A DNA stretch of 6,577 bases from CAYHOI01 sp964358175 (GCA_964358175.1 CAYHOI010000100.1:1-6577); one strand, 5' to 3'; positions 1-5,709 are shown, counted from the stretch's first letter. Notes: generated by a model not told the origin, from the sequence alone. Program-made: numbers and translations.

Positions 1-55
1 ACCGCCATCGCAAGATCTAGCGAAGCGTCAAAACCAATTCGGTCGAAGTATAAAT
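1..55. repeat. Partial copy of a dispersed palindromic repeat
   Basis: Positions 30-55 resemble 5556-5581, the right arm of the large palindrome between flgD and ahpC. Both begin with AAAACCAATT and end with AGTATAAAT, with a divergent centre. The bases just before (GCGAAGCGTC, 20-29) resemble GCGAGGAGTC in the other copy. Only one arm is visible; the rest would lie left of the window. It is non-coding and sits directly upstream of the toxin-antitoxin promoter. Its nature (MITE, REP-like element or regulatory palindrome) is not determined. Confidence 0.5.
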
Positions 56-70
56 TAAATAATTACAATG

Positions 71-98
71 TTTACTCTGCCTTACATCGTGGTATAAT
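71..98 (+). promoter_or_regulatory. Extended -10 promoter of the toxin-antitoxin operon
   Basis: A perfect TATAAT lies at 93-98, preceded by TG at 90-91 to give an extended -10 (TGGTATAAT). A -35-like TTTACT at 71-76 sits 16 bp upstream of it. The hexamer is 26 bp from the antitoxin ATG. The palindrome TTAATTAA (100-107), just downstream, could be part of an operator for autorepression, which is usual for RHH antitoxins. The operator role is inference. Confidence 0.65.
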
Positions 99-109
99 CT
101 TAATTAAAT

Positions 110-116
110 GGAGGTG
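110..116 (+). promoter_or_regulatory. Ribosome binding site of the antitoxin gene
   Basis: GGAGGTG matches the anti-Shine-Dalgarno sequence well. GGAGG (110-114) is 9 nt before the ATG at 124, which fixes the antitoxin start. Confidence 0.75.
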
Positions 117-123
117 TATTAAT

Positions 124-357
124 ATGAAAAATCATAGTATCACTGTTCGGATTAATGAAACTAATTATAGCCAACTTGAAAATTTGGCAGAATCAATGGA
201 GCGGTCAAAGTCGTTTATAATGGAGGATGCCCTAAAAAATTACATTGCGGTTAACTCATGGCAAGTTGATCACATAAAGAAAGCTTTGGCAGAGGCAGAT
301 AATCCAAATACTCAAAGGTACACACAAGAAGAAATAGAACGAGAAGCTTTGGCTTAA
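124..357 (+). CDS. Ribbon-helix-helix (CopG/ParD-like) antitoxin
   Basis: Seventy-seven residues, the usual size for an RHH antitoxin. The N-terminal beta strand SITVRINE (about 5-12) would insert in the DNA major groove as a dimer. Two helices follow: YSQLENLAESM (15-25) and, after RSKSFIMEDAL (27-37), the second helix. The C-terminal part, from NSWQVDHIKKALAEAD (44-59) to the end, resembles the toxin-binding tail of RHH antitoxins paired with ParE toxins. The expected role is to bind and neutralise the downstream toxin and to repress the shared promoter. The start is supported by a strong GGAGG. Its stop TAA (355-357) shares an A with the toxin ATG, so translation is probably coupled. The family is clear, but I cannot assign a named subfamily, so no symbol is given. 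Confidence 0.85.
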   Translation: MKNHSITVRINETNYSQLENLAESMERSKSFIMEDALKNYIAVNSWQVDHIKKALAEADNPNTQRYTQEEIEREALA

Positions 358-647
358 TGATGAAAATTATATGGCTTAAAGCGGCGAGGGAAGACCTATT
401 ACTAATAAAAAGCTTCATAGCAAAAGAAAGCAGTATAGATAATGCAAGGAATGTAGCTTTTAAAATTTCAAAAACTGCATTGTTATTGCAAGATAGCCCT
501 GGCGTAGGGCGTCCTGGCCGAGTCAAAAGAACACGAGAGCTAGTAATACCAAGCATTCCGTATATCATTGCTTACCGAGTTTTGGATTCAAACCTTGAAA
601 TTCTCAGCATTATTCATCAGGCACGAATGTGGCCGGAAGGGTTTTAA
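357..647 (+). CDS. ParE/RelE-superfamily toxin
   Basis: Ninety-six residues, typical for ParE. The pattern is characteristic: an N-terminal IIWLKAAREDLLLIKSFIA (4-22) strand-helix, a central SPGVGRPGR (47-55), TRELVIPSIPYIIAYRV (59-75), and the C-terminal ILSIIHQARMWP (82-93) strand. The RELV..PYII.YRV..IL.I.H.AR.WP signature is closer to ParE (usually gyrase-directed) than to ribosome-dependent RelE, although the superfamily fold is shared and the target cannot be read from sequence. ATG 357 overlaps the antitoxin stop by one base. A second ATG follows directly at 360 and could equally be used, since the antitoxin frame places no separate RBS here. The frame is intact, so the module looks functional. 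It is convergent with fliP, with 94 bp between the stops. Confidence 0.87.
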   Translation: MMKIIWLKAAREDLLLIKSFIAKESSIDNARNVAFKISKTALLLQDSPGVGRPGRVKRTRELVIPSIPYIIAYRVLDSNLEILSIIHQARMWPEGF

Positions 648-741
648 AAGAACCCAACCGGCGTCTGTGTAAAAACGGCAAGATTATTACAAATGCTTTT
701 GTGCGAAAAATGATAAATTTCCCCCGAAGAAGAAGCCCCCC
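648..741. other. Convergent intergenic spacer between toxin and fliP
   Basis: This 94-bp gap separates two converging genes. I find no strong stem-loop followed by a T tract on either strand, so no terminator is called. C-rich runs flank GAAGAAGAAG (C5 at 721-725; C7 at 736-742, the last base being in the fliP stop). No gene is visible. The fliQ that usually follows fliP is not here. Confidence 0.6.
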
Positions 742-1437
742 CTAATGCAAATAGCTCTCCATAAGCCCCTTGACAATAAGGTTAAATCCATCGACTAGGA
801 CGAAAAAGAGGATTTTAAATGGTAGTGAAATCATGACGGGTGAGAGCATCATCATTCCGAGGGAGAGCAAAATGTTTGAAACCAGAAGATCGATCAAAAC
901 AAAGGGAAGAAATATAATAAACGAAATCATGAACGCTTTCTTGAGTTCACTGATCATAAACGCTGGGATCAGCACATAAGTAGGAATATCATTTCTGCTT
1001 TTTACCTTCTTCAGATCTATCTGCGCAAATTGGGCAAACAAAGACAAGTCTTTTTCGCCAGCTTGCCTAAACATAAACGTGCGCAGAGGTGCCATGGCTT
1101 TTTGAAGGGCTATAGTCTGAGAGATCTTGCCGCGATTGTAAGGTTCCAGCGCGTCAGTCTGCACCTGTTTCCACACAGGAGCCATGACAAAAATCGTCAT
1201 AAAGAGTGCCAAGGAGATAATCACGATATTGGGCGGGGACTGTTGCGTACCCAAGGCACTTCGAAGCATTCCGAAGACGATGGTAATCCGCATGAACGAG
1301 GTCACTGAGACCAAGAAAAATGGGATCAACGAGATGAGGGATAGCATCAGAATCAACGAAATGGAGTTGCTGAATTGAATCGGCTGTCCCGTCAGGATAT
1401 TCCCGAGATCCAGATTAATCGGCGCGGCGAGTAGCAT
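742..1437 (-). CDS. fliP: Flagellar export-gate protein FliP
   Basis: FliP is an integral inner-membrane protein. With FliQ and FliR it forms the core of the flagellar type III export gate. The 231 residues (enteric FliP is about 245) carry the family signatures: IVFGMLRSALGTQQSPPN (53-70), LALFMTIFVMAPV (76-88), IPAFMISELKKAFMISF (157-173), LGMMM (193-197, matching the methionine-gasket loop) and LPFKILFFVLVDGF (205-218). Four hydrophobic spans are visible near 26-46, 71-88, 169-191 and 204-223. No cleavable signal peptide is seen. The 24 residues before the first span are short and polar, and an in-frame TAA four codons upstream excludes a longer start, so it resembles SctR more than enteric FliP at the N-terminus. 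The ATG lies 23 bp inside fliO, with AGGAG about 15 nt upstream, which is a long spacing and suggests coupling. It is the last gene of the operon here. Confidence 0.93.
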   Translation of the reverse strand: MLLAAPINLDLGNILTGQPIQFSNSISLILMLSLISLIPFFLVSVTSFMRITIVFGMLRSALGTQQSPPNIVIISLALFMTIFVMAPVWKQVQTDALEPYNRGKISQTIALQKAMAPLRTFMFRQAGEKDLSLFAQFAQIDLKKVKSRNDIPTYVLIPAFMISELKKAFMISFIIFLPFVLIDLLVSNILLSLGMMMLSPVMISLPFKILFFVLVDGFNLIVKGLMESYLH

Positions 1438-1717
1438 GTTGTTTCTTTAGTTCTCCTGCAAAGCTTTTCTTTGTCTTGGGCATAAAATGTTGAATTGTTC
1501 GATTGCTAACGGTTGCGAGATACTCATCACCATCAATGGACAACAGGTATACCCCTGTATTTTGCTGAAGAGGTAAATATTCGATGAGACTGAGTCTTCG
1601 ATTCTTCTGCGCACGACCCGGCACAAAATTCAAAACAAAATTTCCCGCGTAAAAGAGTCCTAAAATAAGTGCGAGGACAACAAATATTTGTACAAAATAC
1701 GATAACCCGAGATTCAT
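1415..1717 (-). CDS. fliO: Flagellar biosynthesis protein FliO
   Basis: FliO is a small bitopic membrane protein that assists assembly of the FliP ring. The 100-residue product has one transmembrane segment (about 7-31, YFVQIFVVLALILGLFYAG), then a basic stretch (RAQKNRR, 35-41). A short cytoplasmic beta domain follows: LSLIEYLPLQQNTGVYLLSIDGDEYLATVSNRTIQHF (42-78). That pattern (hydrophobic strand, 'PLQQNTGVYLLSIDG', 'LATVSN') is typical of FliO, and the position between fliN and fliP supports it. FliO is specific to flagella and is not found in injectisomes. The ATG overlaps the fliN stop as ATGA, with no good separate RBS, so translation is probably coupled. The 3' end overlaps fliP by 23 bp. 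Confidence 0.85.
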   Translation of the reverse strand: MNLGLSYFVQIFVVLALILGLFYAGNFVLNFVPGRAQKNRRLSLIEYLPLQQNTGVYLLSIDGDEYLATVSNRTIQHFMPKTKKSFAGELKKQHATRRAD

Positions 1718-2893
1718 TTTTTATTTCTCACGATGTCTCTGATCATAATACCATAATTTTTATCAATAGAAACTACGTCGCCGTAGGCAATGATCTGGCC
1801 GTTTATCTTTAACTCCAGAGGTTCGCCAAACTGTTTATCCAAATCAATGATGGATCCCTCACTTAAATCGTAGATTTCCTTGAGAGAAATCGTAGTTTGT
1901 CCCAGGAATATATCCACCTTCACGGGGATATTGGCAAAAAAATCAAGATCAAAGCTTTGTCCTGAAACCCGCTCTTCAAGCTCTGGAAACACAATTCGTT
2001 CCGCCTGAAAAAGTTCTTCCTTTATAGGTTCTGGGGATTGTGGTGAGGGGGGGGGCGTTTCGTCTCGGGTTTCCCTTACCTCTGGTTCCGGAGAAGTATT
2101 TGAGGTTTTGTCATTTTCAACCAAAGGGTCTTCAATGTCCTCAGATAATTCGAGTAAGGGGTCGGTATCCAAGAATTCAGTCATCTCCTGCTCTTCTATC
2201 TGAATCAACTTGTCGAGATTCTCCTCAGGTTTACTATCCTGAGCCGGAATCTGGGCGGTTTCATCTANNNNNNNNNNNNNNNNNNNNNNNNNNNNNNNNN
2301 NNNNNNNNNNNNNNNNNNNNNNNNNNNNNNNNNNNNNNNNNNNNNNNNNNNNNNNNNNNNNNNNNNNAAAACTCATCAAAAACAGAGTCCTCTTCAGAGT
2401 CCATCATAAGTGATTTTGAGGAGGAAGATTGATCCGGGATTTCCAGCTGTTCGCCGAGTTTTTCATCATGGGTTTTCTCAAACTCTTCTGTGACTCCAAG
2501 GGAGGCCTCGGTGTTGTCCAAGAATTCGGTCATCTCCTGCTCTTCTAATTGAATCAACTTGTCGAGATTCTCCTCAGGTTTACTATCCTGAGCCGCAACT
2601 GGGGCGGTTTCATCTAAAAACTCATCAAAAACAGAGTCCTCTTCAGAGTCCATCATAAGTGATTTTGAGGATGAAGATTGATTGAGGATTTCCAGCTGTT
2701 CGCTAAGTTCATCATCACTGATTTCCTCGATGTCAAGGACTCGGTTAAGATCAGGTTCGGTGGGTGAGTCTTTCTTGTCATCTGACTCAGCATCTGTTGA
2801 CTTGATCCCTTCGAGATCATCCAAGGAAAAGTCACCGCCACCAAATAAATCGCTTTCCAAGAGTTCTCTTAACTCATCTTTATTGACTGCCAT
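1714..2893 (-). CDS. fliN: Flagellar C-ring switch protein FliN (FliY-like, long repeat-bearing N-terminus), split by an assembly gap
   Basis: FliN forms the base of the flagellar C-ring with FliM and takes part in switching and export-substrate docking. The C-terminal 71 residues (1717-1929) are a clear SpoA domain: IPVKVDIFLGQTTISLKEI, then LSEGSIIDLD, then a Gly-rich strand and IMIRDIV. The start is taken as ATG 2893, which shares one base with the fliM stop (TAATG) and has GGGAG upstream; an in-frame TTG at 2908 is less likely. Residues 5-15 (KDELRELLESD) resemble the CheY-binding peptide of FliM/FliY. An acidic low-complexity region follows, built of an 83-residue tandem repeat, then a Pro/Ser/Glu linker with PPPSP. 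The 100-N gap (2268-2367) breaks the frame as given; removing it gives one continuous protein of 359 residues, far longer than ordinary FliN (about 100-140). True length depends on how many repeats were collapsed. Confidence 0.85.
2047..2055 (-). repeat. C9 homopolymer in the fliN coding strand
   Basis: Nine consecutive G on the plus strand (C on the coding strand) encode three prolines of the linker just upstream of the SpoA domain. Gain or loss of a base by slippage would shift the frame and remove the SpoA domain. In this assembly the tract is in frame. Confidence 0.85.
2116..2713 (-). repeat. 249-bp (83-codon) tandem direct repeat inside fliN
   Basis: Two units can be aligned: 2465-2713 and 2116-2464, the second containing the gap. 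Both encode LGEQLEI-type starts, SSSSKSLMMDSEEDSVFDEF, DSKPEENLDKLIQ and EEQEMTEFLD. Identity is very high in the core and decays at the unit ends. The period is exact: AAAACTCATC starts at 2368 and 2617 (249 bp apart), and the 'TCATCTA' left of the gap is 249 bp from its partner once the 100 Ns are removed. The period is divisible by three, so copy-number change keeps the frame. Confidence 0.88.
2268..2367. other. Assembly gap of exactly 100 N inside the fliN repeat
   Basis: A run of exactly 100 undetermined bases is the conventional placeholder for a gap of unknown size. Its flanks (TCATCTA on the left, AAAACTCATC on the right) join to reproduce the junction present intact at 2610-2626. This suggests zero missing bases or a whole number of 249-bp units. 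Confidence 0.95.
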
Positions 2894-3963
2894 TAAAGTT
2901 TCTCCCAATCAAATTCGTCATCTGTATCATCCTTTTCCTCTTGATTGTCCGCAAGAATCGAGGTCAATTCCTTCTCTTCAGCATCTGAAGAGTCCCTATC
3001 AGAGAATAAATCATTGCTGCTTTCTTCTATGGTAGACGATTCAACAGTGTGTTCATCGCAAGAAAGATGCTTAAGGAGCTGAACCGAAAGCTTTGTGCCA
3101 TGGATTCCAAACGTGGCTGTAAACTTCAGCTCTTCTCCAATCGTTACTTCGACTGCGTCTCCCACCTTTTTTTGGAGAAGAAGCACATCCCCAGACTGTA
3201 ACGTTCGCAAATCAGAAAAGGTAAGCATCACATCTCCGATACGGGCGGAAACTCCAGTCATTATGTTTTTTTGAGCTTCAGCAGGAACCACAATCTTTGG
3301 AAACATACCCCTCGGCAAAGAAAGATGCTCGAAGAAATAGTCTTGGTTAGCTGATGTAAAAGCAAATGATATCTTGCAAGGTTCTTTAATTGAGGGTACG
3401 AGCGTATAGAATGTAAAAATTCTATAATCATCTGGTTCCGAGATAAGATTATTAGACTCTTTGTCTGCGTACTCGATCGTTTTTTCCATGGACGTGAGAT
3501 CAATGTTCATCTGGTTCAGAATGGGGGAAAGCGTTTCAGTAAACATTTGGAGGAAGAAGATGCTCTCAAGCTCCGAATGCATGAGACGAGTGGTTCCGGA
3601 AGAGTTTGTTGTGCCGAAGGCATTTCCAAGAAGTAGTGCAGCCAATCGTTCATCTAGGTAGACCTCAAAAGAGAAGGAGGGAGTGCTTAGCTTAATAATA
3701 ATGCTTGGCGCCTCAGTCCTGGGGAAGTCATGAAACTGCATGCGCTGAAATTGGAACTCTTTTATAGTAAATGAACAAGTATACTGGGTCTTGATCTGCT
3801 CTTCCCACATCAGCATGAGTTTATAAAGTTGATTCTGCCAACAAACAAGCTTTTGCTTGGGAATAGATCCGGCTGTTGCAGTCTGGTAAGGCACATGCTG
3901 TGGAACGTACATATGCCAATCTTTTAGGGCGACAGGGTACTTAATTCTGTTCTGCTCAACCAT
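2893..3963 (-). CDS. fliM: Divergent flagellar motor switch protein FliM
   Basis: FliM links FliG to FliN in the C-ring and normally binds phospho-CheY. The 356-residue product has a CheC-like middle region (about 44-215) and a SpoA domain (about 233-300: MTGVSARIGDVMLTFSDL, LQSGDVLLLQ, VEVTIGEELKF, LSVQLLKHL). Its place between flgE and fliN fits. Several things are unusual. The N-terminus (MVEQNRIKYPVALKDW) has no EIDALL-type CheY peptide. The FliG-contacting GGxG region is represented only by LLGNAFGTTN (111-120). An acidic Ser/Asp/Glu-rich tail (about 302-356) follows the SpoA domain. ATG 3963 lies 4 nt after the preceding stop, with AGGA about 10 nt upstream. SctQ-like proteins share this architecture, but the operon is flagellar. 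Confidence 0.82.
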   Translation of the reverse strand: MVEQNRIKYPVALKDWHMYVPQHVPYQTATAGSIPKQKLVCWQNQLYKLMLMWEEQIKTQYTCSFTIKEFQFQRMQFHDFPRTEAPSIIIKLSTPSFSFEVYLDERLAALLLGNAFGTTNSSGTTRLMHSELESIFFLQMFTETLSPILNQMNIDLTSMEKTIEYADKESNNLISEPDDYRIFTFYTLVPSIKEPCKISFAFTSANQDYFFEHLSLPRGMFPKIVVPAEAQKNIMTGVSARIGDVMLTFSDLRTLQSGDVLLLQKKVGDAVEVTIGEELKFTATFGIHGTKLSVQLLKHLSCDEHTVESSTIEESSNDLFSDRDSSDAEEKELTSILADNQEEKDDTDDEFDWEKL

Positions 3964-3967
3964 AGCT

Positions 3968-4828
3968 TTATGATCCTAATTGCTGGATGATATTCTGGAT
4001 TTGTTGACTTGCAATTTTGACCGCTGTTAGGCTGGCAGACATTGCTCGTTGAACCTCCATTGCATCCACTGTCTCCCCTATAAAAAACACATTTGACTTT
4101 TCAATTGCCTGAGAAACAGCCTCACCCATTCCATCTTCGGCAGGAGGCAACGGTTTATGAGGTATTCCTGCTGCTGGGGTCGCTTTGTACGTTGTTCCAT
4201 CGTGCTGAATTAATGCGCCCTTATTTGGAAAATCGGTTAAAGCAATTTTGAAAAGGCTCTTATCTTTTGAAGAATCGGATTGCGATTGGGAAAAGTTTTC
4301 AACCAGGATTCCCTGGTTCCCCTTGGACTGCCAACCCGCGTTTGAGGCTTTGTTCACGTCAACTTTAATGAGCTCCATTGTGCCTGTATCAAATTGACCA
4401 TTACCGAGCGATTTAAATCCATATACCTTGCGGCCAGAGTTATCCAAGACGTATCCGTCCGAGGACATTTTGAAGTTTCCAGCCCGAGTGTAAAGAAAAG
4501 TCTTTCCCTCATCAGGTGTAACCACAAACATTCCGCTTCCCTTCAGAGCCAAGTCCATTTGTCCACCAGAACCAAGCTCTCCTTGAGAAAAATCTACTGT
4601 TATATTGGCCATAGCCACACTGGATCCCTCTTGATTGGGGTTTGTTCCCCCGAAATTGCTACCTCCTGCAGACCCTGCATTCAAAACCTTATTAAAAATG
4701 GTCTTGAAAGAATACTTGAGAGATTTATACCCAACCGTACTCATATTGCCCATATTTGCGGTTTGAATCCGAAGGGCAGTCTCGAAGGCGCGCATGGCAT
4801 TTTCGCCATTCTTCATAATATCAAGCAT
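3968..4828 (-). CDS. flgE: FlgE/FlgF/FlgG-family hook or rod protein (probably FlgE)
   Basis: This is an axial flagellar protein exported through the type III gate. The 286 residues show the N-terminal rod motif (AMRAFETALRIQTANMGNMSTVGYKS, 11-36). The conserved D1 core follows (FSQGELGSGGQMDLALKGSGMFVV, 80-103; FLYTRAGNFKMSSDGYVLDNSG, 111-132), then IALTDFPNKGAL (195-206). The C-terminal helix is SNVFFIGETVDAMEVQRA (245-262) plus a heptad-like tail. FlgE is favoured because flgD is immediately upstream. The length and the small middle insertion (about 139-194) are closer to FlgF/FlgG, so the assignment within the family is uncertain. The ATG has AAGGAG at a spacing of 6 nt and overlaps the end of flgD by 8 bp. 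The usual YQAN near the C-terminus is replaced by MSAS. Confidence 0.8.
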   Translation of the reverse strand: MLDIMKNGENAMRAFETALRIQTANMGNMSTVGYKSLKYSFKTIFNKVLNAGSAGGSNFGGTNPNQEGSSVAMANITVDFSQGELGSGGQMDLALKGSGMFVVTPDEGKTFLYTRAGNFKMSSDGYVLDNSGRKVYGFKSLGNGQFDTGTMELIKVDVNKASNAGWQSKGNQGILVENFSQSQSDSSKDKSLFKIALTDFPNKGALIQHDGTTYKATPAAGIPHKPLPPAEDGMGEAVSQAIEKSNVFFIGETVDAMEVQRAMSASLTAVKIASQQIQNIIQQLGS

Positions 4829-5330
4829 GGGTGACTCCTTCTCTTATTTCGCGCAGAAACTCCATGGAGACCAACTGATCATCGATCTTAAAAGCAATAA
4901 CCCCATTTTCATTAACGACGCTGTCGATTTTTCCCGTCCTCTTTCTCCCGTCCAAGATATAATCAGCTTCTTTACCAATCAGAGCAGCAGATCGATTAAG
5001 TAAATCAAGATTTGATGCAGAAAAGAAATTCCCTTGTAACTGACTCATCTGAGCTAGTTGAAAGTTTGTATTTGCAGAAAAAGGATCACTTGTGCTTCCA
5101 CCAAACAAATCAGAATCAGCATTATTGTTGGATAAATCGCCCTCGCTGCTTGACGATGCTGACAAAAAGCTGGAAAAAATCTTCGAAAACTGAGCTTGAA
5201 AGTACAGGCTGGTCTGCGCAGGATCATTGAGGTTGGGTGAGCTCAGTAGTCCTCCCTGATTTTGGGAAAACAAATTGCTCCCCTTGGAAAGGTTGAATTG
5301 TAATAGGCTTGCGTTGTCGGCAAATTCCAT
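4821..5330 (-). CDS. flgD: Flagellar hook-capping protein FlgD
   Basis: FlgD is the scaffold that caps the growing hook and is needed for FlgE polymerisation. The 169-residue product keeps the family pattern in two parts. LYFQAQFSKIFSSFL (42-56) corresponds to the 'FLKLLVTQLQ' helix. DPFSANTNFQLAQMSQLQ (82-99) corresponds to 'DPLxPxxxxEFxxQLAQFSxLE'. Between them is a Ser/Asn/Asp-rich insertion (57-81). The C-terminal AALIGKEADYI (115-125), GKIDSVVNENGVIAFKIDDQLVSMEFLREI (133-162) is the FlgD beta domain. It lacks the FnIII-like part of the longer enteric FlgD (about 230 aa). ATG 5330 is chosen because GAGG lies about 7 nt upstream; an in-frame TTG at 5357 would add nine residues and has no clear support. 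First gene of the operon. Confidence 0.8.
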   Translation of the reverse strand: MEFADNASLLQFNLSKGSNLFSQNQGGLLSSPNLNDPAQTSLYFQAQFSKIFSSFLSASSSSEGDLSNNNADSDLFGGSTSDPFSANTNFQLAQMSQLQGNFFSASNLDLLNRSAALIGKEADYILDGRKRTGKIDSVVNENGVIAFKIDDQLVSMEFLREIREGVTHA

Positions 5331-5470
5331 TGGTGTCCTCAACGTAGCACACTCCAAATTTTAATGTCAATCATCTTGGAAACTCCATGGATCTCTCATA
5401 AACTGGCAATGACCATATTCCGTTATCAGTTGCAGCAAGATGTTCTGGTTTTGACTTCAACAAGTGCCAT

Positions 5471-5581
5471 TATATACTCGTCACGAATTGGTTTACGGTG
5501 AAGCGACGACGAGCGACGCTTACTGTGCGTAAGCAAGCGAGGAGTCGCAAAACCGAAAACCAATTTCAGTAGAGTATAAAT
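5471..5581. repeat. Roughly 108-bp imperfect palindrome (possible MITE or REP-like element)
   Basis: The arms pair symmetrically around about 5526: TATACTC (5473-5479) with GAGTATA (5572-5578), AATTGGTTT (5486-5494) with AAACCAATT (5557-5565), GCGAC (5503-5507) with GTCGC (5544-5548), and GCTTAC (5518-5523) with GTAAGC (5529-5534) around the loop TGTGC. The right arm recurs at 30-55, so it belongs to a dispersed family. It carries no ORF. A foldback of this size could act as a small non-autonomous element or as RNA structure in either leader. Confidence 0.7.
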
Positions 5582-5621
5582 GGGTATACCCCCTCATCCC
5601 CTACCTTATTTAATCGTAATT

Positions 5622-5630
5622 TGTGGATAA
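5622..5630 (-). promoter_or_regulatory. DnaA-box-like 9-mer
   Basis: TGTGGATAA on the plus strand is TTATCCACA on the minus strand, an exact match to the consensus DnaA box. Only one box is seen in the window and there are no replication genes, so this is not evidence for an origin. It could be a regulatory DnaA site or chance. Confidence 0.35.
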
Positions 5631-5703
5631 GTAAATGTATCGTTTTTTTTGATTTCATTTTTCTTAAACTTTCATGAGTGCAAAAAATAATGCTTGCAAA
5701 TCT

Positions 5704-5709
5704 TATAAT
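5704..5709 (+). promoter_or_regulatory. Candidate -10 element for ahpC
   Basis: A perfect TATAAT lies 50 bp upstream of the ahpC ATG in AT-rich sequence. No good -35 is present at 16-18 bp (the bases there are CAAAAA-like), so the promoter would be weak or activator-dependent. Confidence 0.4.

Noticed and set aside
2116..2713. Possible CRISPR-like repeats
   Set aside because: The period is 249 bp, the repeats are coding and in frame with fliN, and there are no short repeats with unique spacers.
1714..2893. fliN as a frameshifted pseudogene or two separate genes
   Set aside because: The apparent frame change equals the 100-N placeholder (100 is 1 modulo 3). Removing the Ns restores both frame and repeat register.
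742..3963. Non-flagellar type III secretion (injectisome) cluster
   Set aside because: FlgD, a hook/rod-family protein and FliO are flagellum-specific and lie in the same operon.
4394..4834. 146-codon plus-strand open frame opposite the flgE-like gene
   Set aside because: It lies fully antisense to a well-supported flagellar gene and its translation resembles no family I recognise, so it is a shadow frame.
5418..5465. Minus-strand 14-codon frame (MALVEVKTRTSCCN) between the palindrome and flgD
   Set aside because: It is too short, has no clear RBS and shows no family resemblance; a leader-peptide role cannot be supported.
5331..5470. Flagellar sigma-28 or sigma-54 promoter upstream of flgD
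   Set aside because: A minus-strand ACTGATAA weakly resembles a sigma-28 -10, but no TAAA lies at the right distance. TGGCAC occurs but without a TTGC at the -12 spacing.
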